Position numbers and translations under genes: made by a program. Below are positions 28,281-38,570 of a DNA stretch of 64,000 nt, one piece after another; within the stretch, counting starts at the first letter, position 1; each line of letters begins with the position of its first letter. Origin of the DNA: Psychrobacter sp. Pi2-1 (lineage in GTDB: Bacteria > Pseudomonadota > Gammaproteobacteria > Pseudomonadales > Moraxellaceae); NCBI RefSeq assembly GCF_904846645.1, contig NZ_CAJHBO010000002.1, positions 62,001-126,000 on the forward strand. The letters run 5' to 3'. Under the pieces are notes generated by a model that did no database searches, had not been told where the DNA came from, and saw nothing but the letters and a program-made list of their open reading frames with translations.

Positions 28281-28755
28281 AATGGGTACTCTTAAACAGT
28301 TGGTATGCGCGCGATTGATGATGAGCTTATTAAATATCTAGGTCGTACGGCGACATATCATCAGCATGATATGGGTCATCTAAATACTCAAATAACGGTA
28401 AACGTTACTAAGCGACTGGTTAGTCATACTCAATAAACACCAGCAACAGATATAACCGCTAATGCTAGCATGTTTTGCATAAAAATGGCTGTGAAATGTG
28501 TTTGAAAACATTACCTACATCTTGCTGAGAGCGCATTATTGATAGTAAGTAACAAATATAGCAAATATTGGATAAATAATTGCTAAAACCTCAAATTACG
28601 TCGAATTGATAGTATTTATAGCGCTAAGTTTTTGCTTTATTTATTTTAGAAAGGTTTGTTTGTCATTCGTATCATCGAACATTTATCTCTGTTATTAATT
28701 GCTAGACTGACTAATAGAAAAATATACTTATATCGTCAAACGGAGAATAATACTA
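28281..28755. other. divergent intergenic region lptF-hydrolase
   Basis: A 475-bp AT-rich gap between oppositely oriented genes, which must contain both promoters. No gene, terminator or clear operator is seen. In many gammaproteobacteria lptF and pepA are direct divergent neighbours; here the isochorismatase-like gene lies between them. Confidence 0.4.
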
Positions 28756-29373
28756 ATGAATAACACGATCTCTACACCCTCTACCCTACTTGAACTCGCT
28801 GGCGGCACATTCGATGCGCTTGATTGGTCAAATTGTGCGCTCGTTCTTATCGACTATCAAAACGAATATGTCGATGGCGCTATGCCATTAGGGGACGCTG
28901 GGGCAAAAGCTATCGCCAATGCGCGCCTACTACTCGATAAAGCGCGTCAGCAAGATCTACCTATCTTTCACATTACCCATCACGGTGCCGAGAATGGCAA
29001 TGTCTTTGACCCTTTGTCAGCCAATGTTGAGATCGTCGAACAGTTGCAGCCGCAAGATGGCGAAACAGTAATTGCCAAAAAGCATCCGAATGCCTTTTAT
29101 GATACGCAATTACAATCACTGATTTCAGCAGCAGAAAAGAAGCAGATTATTTTTGCGGGTTTTATGAGCCATATGTGTGTCAGCTCAAGCGTCCGCGCCG
29201 CATTTGATTTAGGTTTTGATAGCCTTGTCTGCCATGATGCCTGTGCCACTCGCGACCTACCTAGCGCTACAAGAAAGCCGATAAGCGCTGAAATCATGCA
29301 TGATACTGCCATGGCAGCACTACAAGACAGATTTGCCGCGATGGTAACGACCGATGAATTGGTCAATGGCTAA
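28756..29373 (+). CDS. isochorismatase-family cysteine hydrolase
   Basis: A 205-residue alpha/beta hydrolase of the isochorismatase/nicotinamidase superfamily. The catalytic triad is visible: Asp in LVLIDYQNEYVDG, Lys in IAKKHPNAFYDT, and Cys in FMSHMCVSSSVRAAFDLGF. The cis-peptide region before Cys is intact. Family members hydrolyse small amides or ethers; the substrate cannot be told from sequence. It is separated from pepA by a 225-bp gap. Confidence 0.9.
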   Translation: MNNTISTPSTLLELAGGTFDALDWSNCALVLIDYQNEYVDGAMPLGDAGAKAIANARLLLDKARQQDLPIFHITHHGAENGNVFDPLSANVEIVEQLQPQDGETVIAKKHPNAFYDTQLQSLISAAEKKQIIFAGFMSHMCVSSSVRAAFDLGFDSLVCHDACATRDLPSATRKPISAEIMHDTAMAALQDRFAAMVTTDELVNG

Positions 29374-29598
29374 TATGTTGGCATCATCGAAAAATGATAA
29401 TGTAACCGCTAGACCATAGCGTAAGTTAGCACAGCATAATAATTCAAACGTATTACCTAAGGCTTGCTAACTGCGCTCGATTATCGCAATATGCTACACT
29501 ACTGTGATTGCTCGATAGACCAAATAATCTAATAATCTGACAGGTATAAGCAGTCATCCAAATCCTGCAATTTTCATAACTCTAATAAGGATAACTAT

Positions 29599-31254
29599 AT
29601 GAATATCAAATTATCTCAGCATTTACCAAAGACCCATACACAGAAAATCTTGAAAAAAGAAGCCAAAAGTAAAGACGATGCTTGTCTGGTTGTATTGGTC
29701 GATGACAAGAAAAACATTCTTGCTGAATCTGTACTGACCGAATATACCACTCGTATTGAGCAGTTGATTGAAGTATCACATTTCAAGGGCACTACCTGTG
29801 AGACTGTTGCTGACTATGCGCTGGCAGGTGATAAAAAGACCACTAAGCAAAACCCTGTTCAACTGCTGTTGGTCGGTGTAGGTAACACTGATAAATTCAA
29901 CAATACAGTACTGCAAAAAATCGCCAATACTATCTATAGCAGCACACAAAAGCGTGTGTCTTCTATCACTGTCGCCTTGAGTGATGCACTGGAAGAAAAT
30001 CACTTTGGTCAATTTGCCCTTAATCTACTAGCAGCAAGCTACCGCTTTGACAAGTATAAGTCTGAGCAAGCGAGCCCTGTATTGACTGATGTTTATCTGT
30101 TAGCTGATGAGTCACTACAGCCTGCGCTAGCATTTGCTCAGTCAGTATTTGCTGGTCAGAGCCTCACTCGTGATGTGGCCAATGAACCTGGCAATATCTG
30201 CTTCCCAGCTTACATGGCTGAACAAGCTCAAGAGCTTGCAAAAACTTATCCTGACCTATTGACCGTGAAGGTACTAGGTGAAGACGAGATGTCAGCGCTA
30301 GGTATGCATTGCTTCTTGGCCGTTGCACAAGGCTCTACCAAAGAAGGTAAACTGGTGCTCATGGAGTACCGTGGTAAATCAGAATTTAGTTCAAATGCAG
30401 GCACTACCGAGCACACCACTAGCAACGCAAAAGTAAGTGGTCTAAAGGCATTAGCCGATAAACTACCAACCAAAAAGTCAGCTAAAAATGCGAGCAAAAA
30501 TAGCAATGACAATGCACAAGCGACCAATGACGACGCACCTATCGTATTAGTCGGTAAAGGCGTAACCTTTGATTCAGGCGGTATCTCAATCAAGCCAGGT
30601 GCGGCGATGGATGAGATGAAGTTTGACATGGGTGGTTCGGCGTCAGTACTTGGTACAATCAAAGCATTATGTGAAGCACGTCTACCAATCAACGTCGTTG
30701 GTGCGCTAGCCTGTGCTGAAAACATGCCATCAGGTGATGCCACGCGTCCAGGCGATATCGTTAAAGCGATGAATGGTAAATCAGTTGAAATCTTGAACAC
30801 TGATGCTGAAGGTCGCTTGGTACTAGCAGATACTTTGTGCTACGTGCAGCGTTATCAGCCAAAAGCCATCATCGATGTTGCCACTTTGACTGGCGCTTGT
30901 GTGGTTGCGCTAGGCCATGTTCGTTCAGCTGTATTTAGTAATGATGAAGATGTCCTGTTTGATTTAGAAAATGCCAGCAACCTATCAGGCGACCTAATTT
31001 GGCATATGCCTTTAGATGATGAATATCAAGCTCAGCTTGATTCACCAATCGCTGATATGCAAAACATCGGTGGTAAAGGTGCTGGTGCCGTAACTGCCGC
31101 CTGCTTCTTATCGCGCTTCATTGAAGAAGGACAAGCATGGGCGCATTTAGACATCGCTGGTACTGCATGGAATTCAGGCAAAGACAAAGCAGCCACTGGC
31201 CGTCCTGTGCCATTGTTTATGCAATATCTAAAAAACAGTGTAGAGATGGCTTAA
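29599..31254 (+). CDS. pepA: leucyl aminopeptidase PepA (M17)
   Basis: A two-zinc cytosolic aminopeptidase that in E. coli also binds DNA for XerCD recombination. Signature residues are VGKGVTFDSGGISIKP (metal Lys and Asp), the NTDAEGRLVLAD motif and IDVATLTGA. The 551 residues exceed the usual 500. An insertion of about 50 Lys/Asn/Thr-rich residues sits near 264-312, directly before the catalytic domain. AAGGATAA precedes the start. holC follows 7 bp downstream. Confidence 0.95.
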   Translation: MNIKLSQHLPKTHTQKILKKEAKSKDDACLVVLVDDKKNILAESVLTEYTTRIEQLIEVSHFKGTTCETVADYALAGDKKTTKQNPVQLLLVGVGNTDKFNNTVLQKIANTIYSSTQKRVSSITVALSDALEENHFGQFALNLLAASYRFDKYKSEQASPVLTDVYLLADESLQPALAFAQSVFAGQSLTRDVANEPGNICFPAYMAEQAQELAKTYPDLLTVKVLGEDEMSALGMHCFLAVAQGSTKEGKLVLMEYRGKSEFSSNAGTTEHTTSNAKVSGLKALADKLPTKKSAKNASKNSNDNAQATNDDAPIVLVGKGVTFDSGGISIKPGAAMDEMKFDMGGSASVLGTIKALCEARLPINVVGALACAENMPSGDATRPGDIVKAMNGKSVEILNTDAEGRLVLADTLCYVQRYQPKAIIDVATLTGACVVALGHVRSAVFSNDEDVLFDLENASNLSGDLIWHMPLDDEYQAQLDSPIADMQNIGGKGAGAVTAACFLSRFIEEGQAWAHLDIAGTAWNSGKDKAATGRPVPLFMQYLKNSVEMA

Positions 31255-31261
31255 TTCATTT

Positions 31262-31741
31262 ATGAAAATTAGTTTTTATGTATTAAGTGAGAGTAAGGCC
31301 CAAGATTTCTTGGGCTTTATTTGTCAGCTGACTCAGACGGCGCTTAACAAAAGCGCTCAGTCTTTGCTGATTTTAATTGAAGATGAAACATTACTATCAA
31401 CTCTAGATACGGCACTTTGGGCACAAGATTCCACGAGTTTTATACCGCATCAGTGTCTTTCTGATACTGACCATAAAAGTACTGATGTTGATAGCAACAT
31501 TGCTACTTCTGAAGTATCAGCGCCTGTACTGCTAGGCAATCATATGCCAGCAGATTTTAATGGTATCGTGCTCAATACAACGACACGTCCGGTCAACGAT
31601 TTTATGGCTGCTACCAATAATTCAAAACCCTCTCGAGTCCTTGAGCTGATCCGACCTGATGCTACAAGTACACAAGAAGGTCGCAATAAATATAAAGCCT
31701 ACCAGCAATTAGGTTATGATCTGACCCACTTTAAGGTGTAG
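31262..31741 (+). CDS. holC: DNA polymerase III chi subunit HolC
   Basis: A small accessory subunit that links the clamp loader to SSB. The 159-residue protein begins MKISFYVLSE and keeps the HolC pattern: CQLTQTALNKSAQSLLIL, WAQDSTSFIPHQ, and the C-terminal YKAYQQLGYDLTHFKV. A Ser/Asp-rich insertion follows the first domain. The pepA-holC order is conserved in gammaproteobacteria, which supports the call. Confidence 0.9.
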   Translation: MKISFYVLSESKAQDFLGFICQLTQTALNKSAQSLLILIEDETLLSTLDTALWAQDSTSFIPHQCLSDTDHKSTDVDSNIATSEVSAPVLLGNHMPADFNGIVLNTTTRPVNDFMAATNNSKPSRVLELIRPDATSTQEGRNKYKAYQQLGYDLTHFKV

Positions 31742-32036
31742 CTCTACTGTTTATTTTCCCCTTATCTTTTACAACGAAATACCCTTCCTACCTTATATAT
31801 CACTGCCTATATCGCTGCTTTTACTCTCCTATAAATGAAGTATTCTGAGTAGCTAGCCCTTGCCTATAAGTGCTGCATTCTTTTTATACTAGTTGTATAA
31901 CTTTACTATCCCTCTGTTTGCACGCAACAGCTACTGCTATGAACGGTATGCGAATATGCCAAAAAATGCTACCATCCTTCGATAAATTTTCTGTTGTGAC
32001 AATTCACTTACTTTTAACGGACTTGAGGGTGTACAG

Positions 32037-33239
32037 ATGCGTTCATTGATTGCGATGTATCAGCGTATAGGGCTGGTGCCGCTTATTATTATTGGCTTGG
32101 TATTAGGGGTATTGATTGGTTGGCTAGCGCCAAGTATCGGCACCGCCATAGGGTTGCTTGGTACACTCTTTGTCGGCGCACTAAAAGCAGTCGCTCCCAT
32201 CCTAGTATTTATTCTGGTTATGGCAGCCATTAGTCAACATCGCAGTGGCAATGAAGTCTACGTAAAGCCGGTGCTTATCATGTACATGTTCGGCACTTTT
32301 TTGGCAGCGCTAACGGCAGTCGGTGCCAGCTTTTTATTCCCGACTGAGCTGGTCTTGATCAACGCCGATATCGCACAAGTACCACCTGCTGACCTTAAAG
32401 AGGTCTTGACGAACTTGCTCATGAACTTGGTCGCCAACCCGATCAATGCAATCGCTGAAGCCAACTATATTGGTATCTTAGCATGGGCAATTATCATTGG
32501 TTTTGCATTGCGCCAAGCCAGTGATACTGCTCGCAATGTTGTCGGTGATTTTGCTGATGCCATCTCACAAGTGGTCAAATGGATTATTGCTTTAGCGCCA
32601 TTTGGTATCTTAGGCCTAGTTGCTAGCACGGTTGCTGAGACAGGCTTTGCTTCTTTGGCAGGCTACGCACGTATCTTGATGGTATTGATCAGCTGCATGT
32701 TATTCATTGCGTTGGTTGCCAATCCACTTATCGTCCTTATTAAAACGGGTAAAAATCCTTATCCACTCGTGTTCAGATGTCTGCGCGAATCAGGAATTAC
32801 TGCCTTCTTTACACGCAGTTCAGCGGCCAATATTCCAGTCAACATGAACCTTGCCCGTAAGCTTGGACTGCATGAAGACACTTATTCGGTGACCATTCCA
32901 CTAGGTGCCACCATTAACATGGCGGGTGCTGCGATTACGATTAATGTCTTAACGCTTGCTGCTGCTCATACGTTGGGTATTGAAGTGACGTTTGCATCAG
33001 CGCTGCTACTCAGTCTGGTTGCTACGATTAGTGCTTGCGGTGCTTCTGGTGTTGCTGGTGGTTCGTTGCTATTGATTCCACTCGCTGCTAGCTTATTTAG
33101 CATTCCAAATGATATCGCGATGCAAGTGGTTGCGATTGGCTTTATCATCGGTGTGATTCAGGATTCAGCTGAGACTGCCTTGAACTCTTCAACTGATGTA
33201 TTATTTACAGCAGCAGCGGATCCTACGTATTCGCGTTAA
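32037..33239 (+). CDS. sstT: serine/threonine:Na+ symporter SstT
   Basis: A 400-residue dicarboxylate/amino acid:cation symporter (DAACS family). Signatures are [12 protein letters not shown] near the start, [38 protein letters not shown], and the late [23 protein letters not shown]. It has eight or so membrane segments with hairpin loops. GAGGG precedes the ATG. It carries its own terminator. Confidence 0.94.
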   Translation: MRSLIAMYQRIGLVPLIIIGLVLGVLIGWLAPSIGTAIGLLGTLFVGALKAVAPILVFILVMAAISQHRSGNEVYVKPVLIMYMFGTFLAALTAVGASFLFPTELVLINADIAQVPPADLKEVLTNLLMNLVANPINAIAEANYIGILAWAIIIGFALRQASDTARNVVGDFADAISQVVKWIIALAPFGILGLVASTVAETGFASLAGYARILMVLISCMLFIALVANPLIVLIKTGKNPYPLVFRCLRESGITAFFTRSSAANIPVNMNLARKLGLHEDTYSVTIPLGATINMAGAAITINVLTLAAAHTLGIEVTFASALLLSLVATISACGASGVAGGSLLLIPLAASLFSIPNDIAMQVVAIGFIIGVIQDSAETALNSSTDVLFTAAADPTYSR

Positions 33240-33267
33240 TTTCTGCTAAAGTGTTTTATATAGACAT

Positions 33268-33299
33268 AAAAAAAGGGCCTTTAAAGGGCCCTTTTTTTA
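33268..33299. terminator. bidirectional intrinsic terminator
   Basis: AAAGGGCC paired with GGCCCTTT around a short loop, with seven A on one side and seven T on the other. It lies between the convergent sstT and cbpM genes. Confidence 0.85.
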
Positions 33300-33320
33300 T
33301 GCGGTATTTTGATTGTTTGA

Positions 33321-33644
33321 TTACTTTAGGTTATCTATGTCGACTTCGATGACTGGTGTTTGCTGTTCTATTTGACGTTTAAGTTGGCGCAGTTGCTCAA
33401 CCTCATCTAACAGCTCAAGTATCAAACCAATTGCTGGTACGCTGGCTTCAAAGTCACGACTCAGTCGTGATGCACGGCGCACTGTCGTCAGCTGATAACC
33501 AGTGAATTGCTCACGCTCTGGTACATCATACTCAATGATATTTTCTTCGATTAATTCGATGACCCATTGGCGCTCTTGGCCACAGGCAGAGACCAGTTCA
33601 TCTAAGCTCATGATGATGTCTGTAAATTCAGTCGAGTGGTTCAT
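33321..33644 (-). CDS. cbpM: chaperone modulator CbpM
   Basis: A 107-residue MerR-like protein that binds the J-domain of CbpA and inhibits its chaperone and DNA-binding functions. The segments LVSACGQERQWVIELIEENII and RRASRLSRDFEASVPAIGLILELLDEVEQLR match the family. Its gene follows cbpA on the same strand with about 100 bp between them, the usual pairing. Confidence 0.88.
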   Translation of the reverse strand: MNHSTEFTDIIMSLDELVSACGQERQWVIELIEENIIEYDVPEREQFTGYQLTTVRRASRLSRDFEASVPAIGLILELLDEVEQLRQLKRQIEQQTPVIEVDIDNLK

Positions 33645-33744
33645 AGCTATTATCCTCGTTTTCTCTTTATTTCATCGGTATCGTATTCATCTCTGCTATT
33701 CGTCTATTACTTCAGTAATAAATGACAGTTATTTATAACCTTGT

Positions 33745-34770
33745 TTAACGACTAATATTGATATCCGCAAAGGCTTGTTTTAGCTGCTCATAAGCCTGTA
33801 TCGACGCATCGTTACTGACATCAGGATTGACGATATTTAAAGTTAGATACAGGTCACCTGCTTGCTTGGCAGGGATACCCTTGCCTTTAAGACGTAAATT
33901 GCTACCGGACTTGCTATTCTTAGGAATAGTCACACCAAGCGTACCCGCTGGCGTACTGACATTGATTTTTTCACCCAATGCCGCTTCCCACGGTGCAATA
34001 TTTACAGTTTGATAAACGTCTGTGCCTTCTATGCGAATATTGGCATCATGACGAATTTTAACCTTCAAAAACAAATCACCATTTTTGCCATTACTGCTAC
34101 CAGCAGCACCTTGCCCTGCTAAACGAATTTGCTTACCATCAGTGATACCTTTAGGAATTTTGATCTTAAGGGTTTTATTGTCGTAGTCGACATTGCCATT
34201 GGGCTGACGAACAGGGACGTTTAGCTTAATGCTGTAGTCGTCGCCACTATAGACTGAAGATAAATCAACGGTAATCTCGGCATGTTGATCTTGACCTTTG
34301 CTATCTTGTGCACCAAACCCACCGCCAAATTGGTCAAATCCTTGACTTTGAGAACGACCACCTGCCTGTCCACTAGCCGACCCACGTGCCCCGCGACCAA
34401 ACGCTGAGAAGATATCATCGAAGCGAAAACCACCATCACCAAAGGCCTCACCGTCACCAAACTGGTCTTTGATATCTTCCCAGCGAAAACCACCTTGACC
34501 CGCATCAGTTTGCCCACTACCACCAAACCCACTTGATCTACTTTGACCAGCAAATGGATTATTGAGCATAGCGTCATATTCGGCGCGCTTTTCTTTGTCT
34601 CTAATCGTTTCGTAAGCGTTGTTTATTTCTGCAATTTTATTATCAGCGTCTGGATGATCACTGACATCGGGATGGTATTGACGAACAAGCTTACGGTATT
34701 TTTTTTTGATATCAGCGTCTGAGGCGTCTTTTTTGACCCCTAAAATGTCATAGTAGTTTTTCTCTGCCAT
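33745..34770 (-). CDS. cbpA: CbpA-type DnaJ-like co-chaperone
   Basis: The 341-residue protein has a J-domain (YYDILGVKKDAS, HPD motif in YHPDVSDHPD), a Gly/Phe-rich linker (residues 75-165), and the class II C-terminal beta domains without a zinc finger. KGKGIPAKQAGDLYL is typical. It acts with DnaK and can bind curved DNA. The downstream cbpM supports the name CbpA over other DnaJ-like proteins. dnaJ proper is at 49182-50318. Confidence 0.92.
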   Translation of the reverse strand: MAEKNYYDILGVKKDASDADIKKKYRKLVRQYHPDVSDHPDADNKIAEINNAYETIRDKEKRAEYDAMLNNPFAGQSRSSGFGGSGQTDAGQGGFRWEDIKDQFGDGEAFGDGGFRFDDIFSAFGRGARGSASGQAGGRSQSQGFDQFGGGFGAQDSKGQDQHAEITVDLSSVYSGDDYSIKLNVPVRQPNGNVDYDNKTLKIKIPKGITDGKQIRLAGQGAAGSSNGKNGDLFLKVKIRHDANIRIEGTDVYQTVNIAPWEAALGEKINVSTPAGTLGVTIPKNSKSGSNLRLKGKGIPAKQAGDLYLTLNIVNPDVSNDASIQAYEQLKQAFADINISR

Positions 34771-35452
34771 GTTATTTTCCCCAAAATAAAAACATATTAG
34801 TGGTATCAGTCTGCCAATTTCAAACGATACGGTATAGATAGCTACTAGATTTTGCTATAGCAATTTTTGTAGCCTACTTATCATCATAACAATAATTACA
34901 ACAAACACCGTTATATAAATATTACCAGTAGTGATGCCAAGCGATATCTACAATACTCTCTAGTACAGGCAAACAAACACCTTTGCCTTAAACTAGACTT
35001 TTTTAAAATTTAGAATCATTAACTCTCTATTGACACTACAAGAATGCCAAACCTTCTTTTTTACAAAATAGTAAGAATATAGCAAGGTTTTTTACATTAT
35101 ATTATCTATCTCTATTTGAGCTTTCATAACGATAATTATGCTATATCGATAGATTTGGTCTTTATATATTACCTATTTATATTGCGTTATTGGCTTTTCA
35201 ATATTTTGTCGGCTTCTTGATGAGAATCACTCTTTATAAGTCTAATTTTAGTACCTACGACATCGTTATTTCTTCTAAAAAATAGCTATTTTTCCTTAAA
35301 AAACAGGTATTTGACCTCATGAGTTTTTTACACGGCAGTAATAATATGACAAGCTAGCTCTTGTAGAATCCCCTATTATTCATACTCATAGGGAGTATAG
35401 ATAACGTAGGCAAGAGCATCTGTCTATTTTATTAATTGCTTAAAGGTATTAA
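34771..35452. other. long AT-rich divergent intergenic region
   Basis: A 680-bp gap between cbpA (minus) and the RlpA-like gene (plus), so both promoters lie here. No supported gene. A TTGACA-like start and strong -10 are not evident by eye. AT-rich palindromic words occur, but nothing is distinct enough to call. Confidence 0.4.
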
Positions 35453-35815
35453 ATGTCTTATTTAATCAAGTCTTTGGTTGTCACTTTATCGCTATTACTT
35501 AGCACCACAGTTTTTGCAGCCAATACCAGTTACTACGGTAGTAAGTTTCATGGTAAGCGCACAGCGAGTGGCAGTATCTTCAACATGAACTCTTTAACCG
35601 CTGCACATCGCACGTTACCGTTCGGCACGAAGGTACAAGTAACCAATCAAAAGACAAAGCAGAGCGTCGTTGTAAAAATTACGGACAGAGGACCTTTTAT
35701 TAGAGGTCGTATCCTTGATTTATCAAAAGCCGCTGCTGGTGAAATAAACTGTCAGCTTTGTACGACCACGATGGAAATACTGTCGTACGGTGATGGCAAA
35801 TATCGTAAGGAATAA
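35453..35815 (+). CDS. RlpA-like double-psi beta-barrel protein, secreted
   Basis: A 120-residue exported protein. An N-terminal signal peptide (SLVVTLSLLLSTTVFAANT, likely cut after VFA) is followed by a double-psi beta-barrel with TSYYGSKFHGKRTASG, the conserved TAAHRTLPFGTKVQVTN and VKITDRGPFIRGRILDLSKAAA. In RlpA this domain cleaves glycan strands lacking stem peptides, using the Asp in TDRGP. No SPOR domain is present and there is no lipobox, so this is a minimal periplasmic version. A terminator follows. Confidence 0.9.
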   Translation: MSYLIKSLVVTLSLLLSTTVFAANTSYYGSKFHGKRTASGSIFNMNSLTAAHRTLPFGTKVQVTNQKTKQSVVVKITDRGPFIRGRILDLSKAAAGEINCQLCTTTMEILSYGDGKYRKE

Positions 35816-35821
35816 TGTAAT

Positions 35822-35853
35822 AAAAAAGGGATGGCTTATGCCATCCCTTTTTT
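35822..35853. terminator. bidirectional intrinsic terminator
   Basis: AAAAAAGGGATGGC and GCCATCCCTTTTTT form a 14-bp perfect stem with a TTAT loop. It lies between the convergent RlpA-like and yheS genes. Confidence 0.92.
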
Positions 35854-35887
35854 ATGTCTGCTTATATAACTAACTATCTAGAACGCT

Positions 35888-37909
35888 TTATGCGAACTTA
35901 GCTTCCATCTCTTCTAAAGTCGTCATTGATAGTAGTAACTTCTCTTCATTATCACTATACTGCTGCTGTAGCGCCGTTTGCTCATTGAGCAAGACAAGTA
36001 AGTCAGACTTACGGCTCTCTTCGTACAGCTCTGTATCAGCCAGTTTTTCTTCAAGCGTTACAAGCTGCTTATCAATTTTAGCCAGTGTCTTTTCTGTTTC
36101 CTCTATCTCACGGCGGATAGGTGCTGTCATTTTACGTTGTTCAGCGGCTAGCTTACGCTGCTCTTCTTTACTAAGTGCAGGTGTTGCAGCTTTACTCTTT
36201 AACGAGTCATCAGATGACTTGTTACTTGCTTGACTATTATCTGTTTCACGTGAAACGAATTTCTTACTCTCCTTTTTGCTTTTTTTCTTACCAGTATTTT
36301 TATCTGATGCGTTTTCTTGCTTGCGCTTCTCTGCTAGCCATTTACCATAGTCACCAATGTCACCATCGAACTCTTCGATGATGCCATCATGTACCAGATA
36401 CAGCTCATCACAGACATTGGCAATTAGTTCTCGATCATGCGATACCAGTACCACTGCACCTTTAAAACCTTGTAAGGCGATAGTCAATGCTTGACGCATT
36501 TGTAAGTCTAAATGGTTGGTAGGCTCATCGAGTACAAGGACGTTTGGACGCTGCCAAACAATCAACGCCAAGGTCAAACGCGCGCGCTCACCCCCTGAGA
36601 ATAGCTCGCTTGGGGTATCAATGCGCTCACCGCGGAAGTCAAAGCTACCCAAGAATGAACGTAGCATCGCATCAGAGGTTTTGCCCGCTAGGCGACGTAA
36701 CATCTCTATAGGCGTTGCTTTGGCATCTAGGATATCCATTTGATGCTGATTGAAATAGCCTAGCTTTAGGGTATCTGAAACACGATATTTCCCTGTTAGT
36801 ACGCCAAGCTCACCGACTAATGCTTTAATCAGCGTTGATTTACCAGCGCCGTTCATACCCAATAAGCCAAGACGGGTGTCAGGGGTCACCTGTACATTGG
36901 CATTATGTAGAAGCGGTGTCTCACTATAGCCAATATCTGCGTTGGTCAGCTCAATCAGCGGTGAGCTCATGTTTGCTGGCTCATAAAACTGAAACGAGAA
37001 AGGGTTGTCAGCCATCATTGGTGATAGCTCTGCCATACGCTCTAACTGCTTAATACGGCTCTGTGCTTGCTTGGCTTTACTGGCTTTAGCACGGAAACGA
37101 CGAATAAAGTCATCCAAGTGAGCCTTGGTCGCTTCTTGCTTTTCAAACGCTTGCTGCTGCTGCGCCATACGCTCGTGACGGGTACGAATAAACTGCTGAT
37201 AGTTACCAGTATAAAGGGTGATTTTTTGTTGCTCTACATGCAGGATATGACCAACTGTCGCGTCCAAAAACGCTTGGTCATGCGAAATCACAATGACCAG
37301 GCCCATATAGGCATTGATCCATGTTTCAAGCCACAGAATAGCGTCCAAGTCCAAATGGTTGGTTGGCTCATCGAGTAACATCAGATCAGCACGGCTCATC
37401 AAGGTTTTGGCGAGGTTTAAGCGCATACGCCAACCACCAGAAAACCCTTCTACTGGCAGTTCATGCTGGCTCGTCTTAAAACCAAGACCTGCCATAATTT
37501 GTGCTGCTTTGGTCGGCGTACGATATCCGTCGATTTCATCGAACTGCTGGTGTAGCACACCAATTTGCTCATCACTAACACTGCTCAAATCATTTAGCGC
37601 CGCATTAATTTCATACCACTGCTCATCACCGCTCAATACATAATCGATTGCAGACTGCGTCGTAGCACCAACTTCCTGTGCCATGTGCGCCACATGCCAG
37701 CTATCAGGAATACTGACTTCACCTTTATCAAGGGTGACCTCTGTATCGCCTGTACCCATCTGCGTCAGTAGTAGCGCAAATAAGGTAGATTTGCCTGTGC
37801 CGTTGTTGCCCGTCAGTCCAACTTTGTGACCTGGATGGAGCTGAAAGCTTGCACCTGCAAACAATTCACGACCATCACGGCGAACACCAACGTCTTTAAA
37901 TTCGATCAT
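35888..37909 (-). CDS. yheS: ABC-F ATPase YheS
   Basis: A soluble tandem ABC ATPase of the ABC-F group that acts on ribosomes. The two cassettes have Walker A LTGNNGTGKST and LLGMNGAGKST, signatures GFSGGWRMRLNLAK and FSGGERARLTLA, and Walker B LLDEPTNHLDLDA and VLDEPTNHLDLQ. The linker has many Ala/Lys/Gln. The start IEFKDVGVRRDG and the SYxGNY-like region match YheS, not EttA or Uup. A Lys/Ser-rich linker and coiled coil form the C-terminal 130 residues. A parS-like site lies within the linker codons. Confidence 0.92.
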   Translation of the reverse strand: MIEFKDVGVRRDGRELFAGASFQLHPGHKVGLTGNNGTGKSTLFALLLTQMGTGDTEVTLDKGEVSIPDSWHVAHMAQEVGATTQSAIDYVLSGDEQWYEINAALNDLSSVSDEQIGVLHQQFDEIDGYRTPTKAAQIMAGLGFKTSQHELPVEGFSGGWRMRLNLAKTLMSRADLMLLDEPTNHLDLDAILWLETWINAYMGLVIVISHDQAFLDATVGHILHVEQQKITLYTGNYQQFIRTRHERMAQQQQAFEKQEATKAHLDDFIRRFRAKASKAKQAQSRIKQLERMAELSPMMADNPFSFQFYEPANMSSPLIELTNADIGYSETPLLHNANVQVTPDTRLGLLGMNGAGKSTLIKALVGELGVLTGKYRVSDTLKLGYFNQHQMDILDAKATPIEMLRRLAGKTSDAMLRSFLGSFDFRGERIDTPSELFSGGERARLTLALIVWQRPNVLVLDEPTNHLDLQMRQALTIALQGFKGAVVLVSHDRELIANVCDELYLVHDGIIEEFDGDIGDYGKWLAEKRKQENASDKNTGKKKSKKESKKFVSRETDNSQASNKSSDDSLKSKAATPALSKEEQRKLAAEQRKMTAPIRREIEETEKTLAKIDKQLVTLEEKLADTELYEESRKSDLLVLLNEQTALQQQYSDNEEKLLLSMTTLEEMEAKFA
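36242..36257. promoter_or_regulatory. parS-like ParB-binding site
   Basis: TGTTTCACGTGAAACG matches the widespread chromosomal parS consensus (TGTTNCACGTGAAACA) at all but the last base. The inner 14 bases form a perfect palindrome. It lies in the linker codons of yheS. Sites of this kind bind ParB and cluster near the replication origin. Confidence 0.75.
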
Positions 37910-38570
37910 ATAATTTCTTCATCTCAACAATAATATAGATATAGGGCAATAAGAAACACACATAGGGTATGCCAACTGGCGGCTATTATTTCAAACGCTT
38001 GCTCCATAGGCAAACAATTAAATAACTATTTCAAAACTAAGTATTTATTATGCTAAGTACCTTACGTTGCACAAGCGACTCTTGAGCTCATACATGGTTG
38101 TTACTATTATAAAGGTTATGGCCGTAAAATACCGTAATATGACTAATAAGCTTTAAGACTGCCTAATATTATTAAGTAGTGTTTTATATAGTCACACGCT
38201 ATTATTTTTTAGTCTGGTTATTGGTTTAGCCCCTTGACGCAGTTATTTTAAAAAACACAATATCAAAAATGGAGCACTGCTATTCATTAGTAAAATTCAG
38301 TAGTTGCATCACTCTTGACAAACGAATCAGCACCCCCATTATGATATACTGCTAAAAGATAAGTGCCCACTATCAATAGAGCCAATAAAACGTTGTAGTA
38401 GCACAAATACTATTTTGAAATTGTACAAACAGCTTATAATGCACCAATAGCTTTGCCATAATGACAGCACCCAATTAAATCAAACGCCGTGCGTATCTTT
38501 ATTTGCAAGTACCCTATTGCAAACCCAAACAGGACGACGACCGCATTTGATCCTAGCAACTGAGGTAGAT
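37910..38570. other. intergenic region upstream of erpA
   Basis: A 660-bp divergent gap between yheS and erpA. A possible promoter is TTGACA at 38315-38320 followed by TATGAT at 38340-38345 (19-bp spacer) or TATACT at 38345-38350. No gene is supported. A GAGGTAG site precedes the erpA ATG. Confidence 0.4.

Noticed and set aside
35124..35148. Possible Fur-type box upstream of the RlpA-like gene
   Set aside because: Only about 13 of 19 positions match by hand, expected often in AT-rich DNA.
38517..38570. N-terminal extension of ErpA from TTG
   Set aside because: The downstream ATG at 38571 has a good ribosome-binding site and gives the normal family length.
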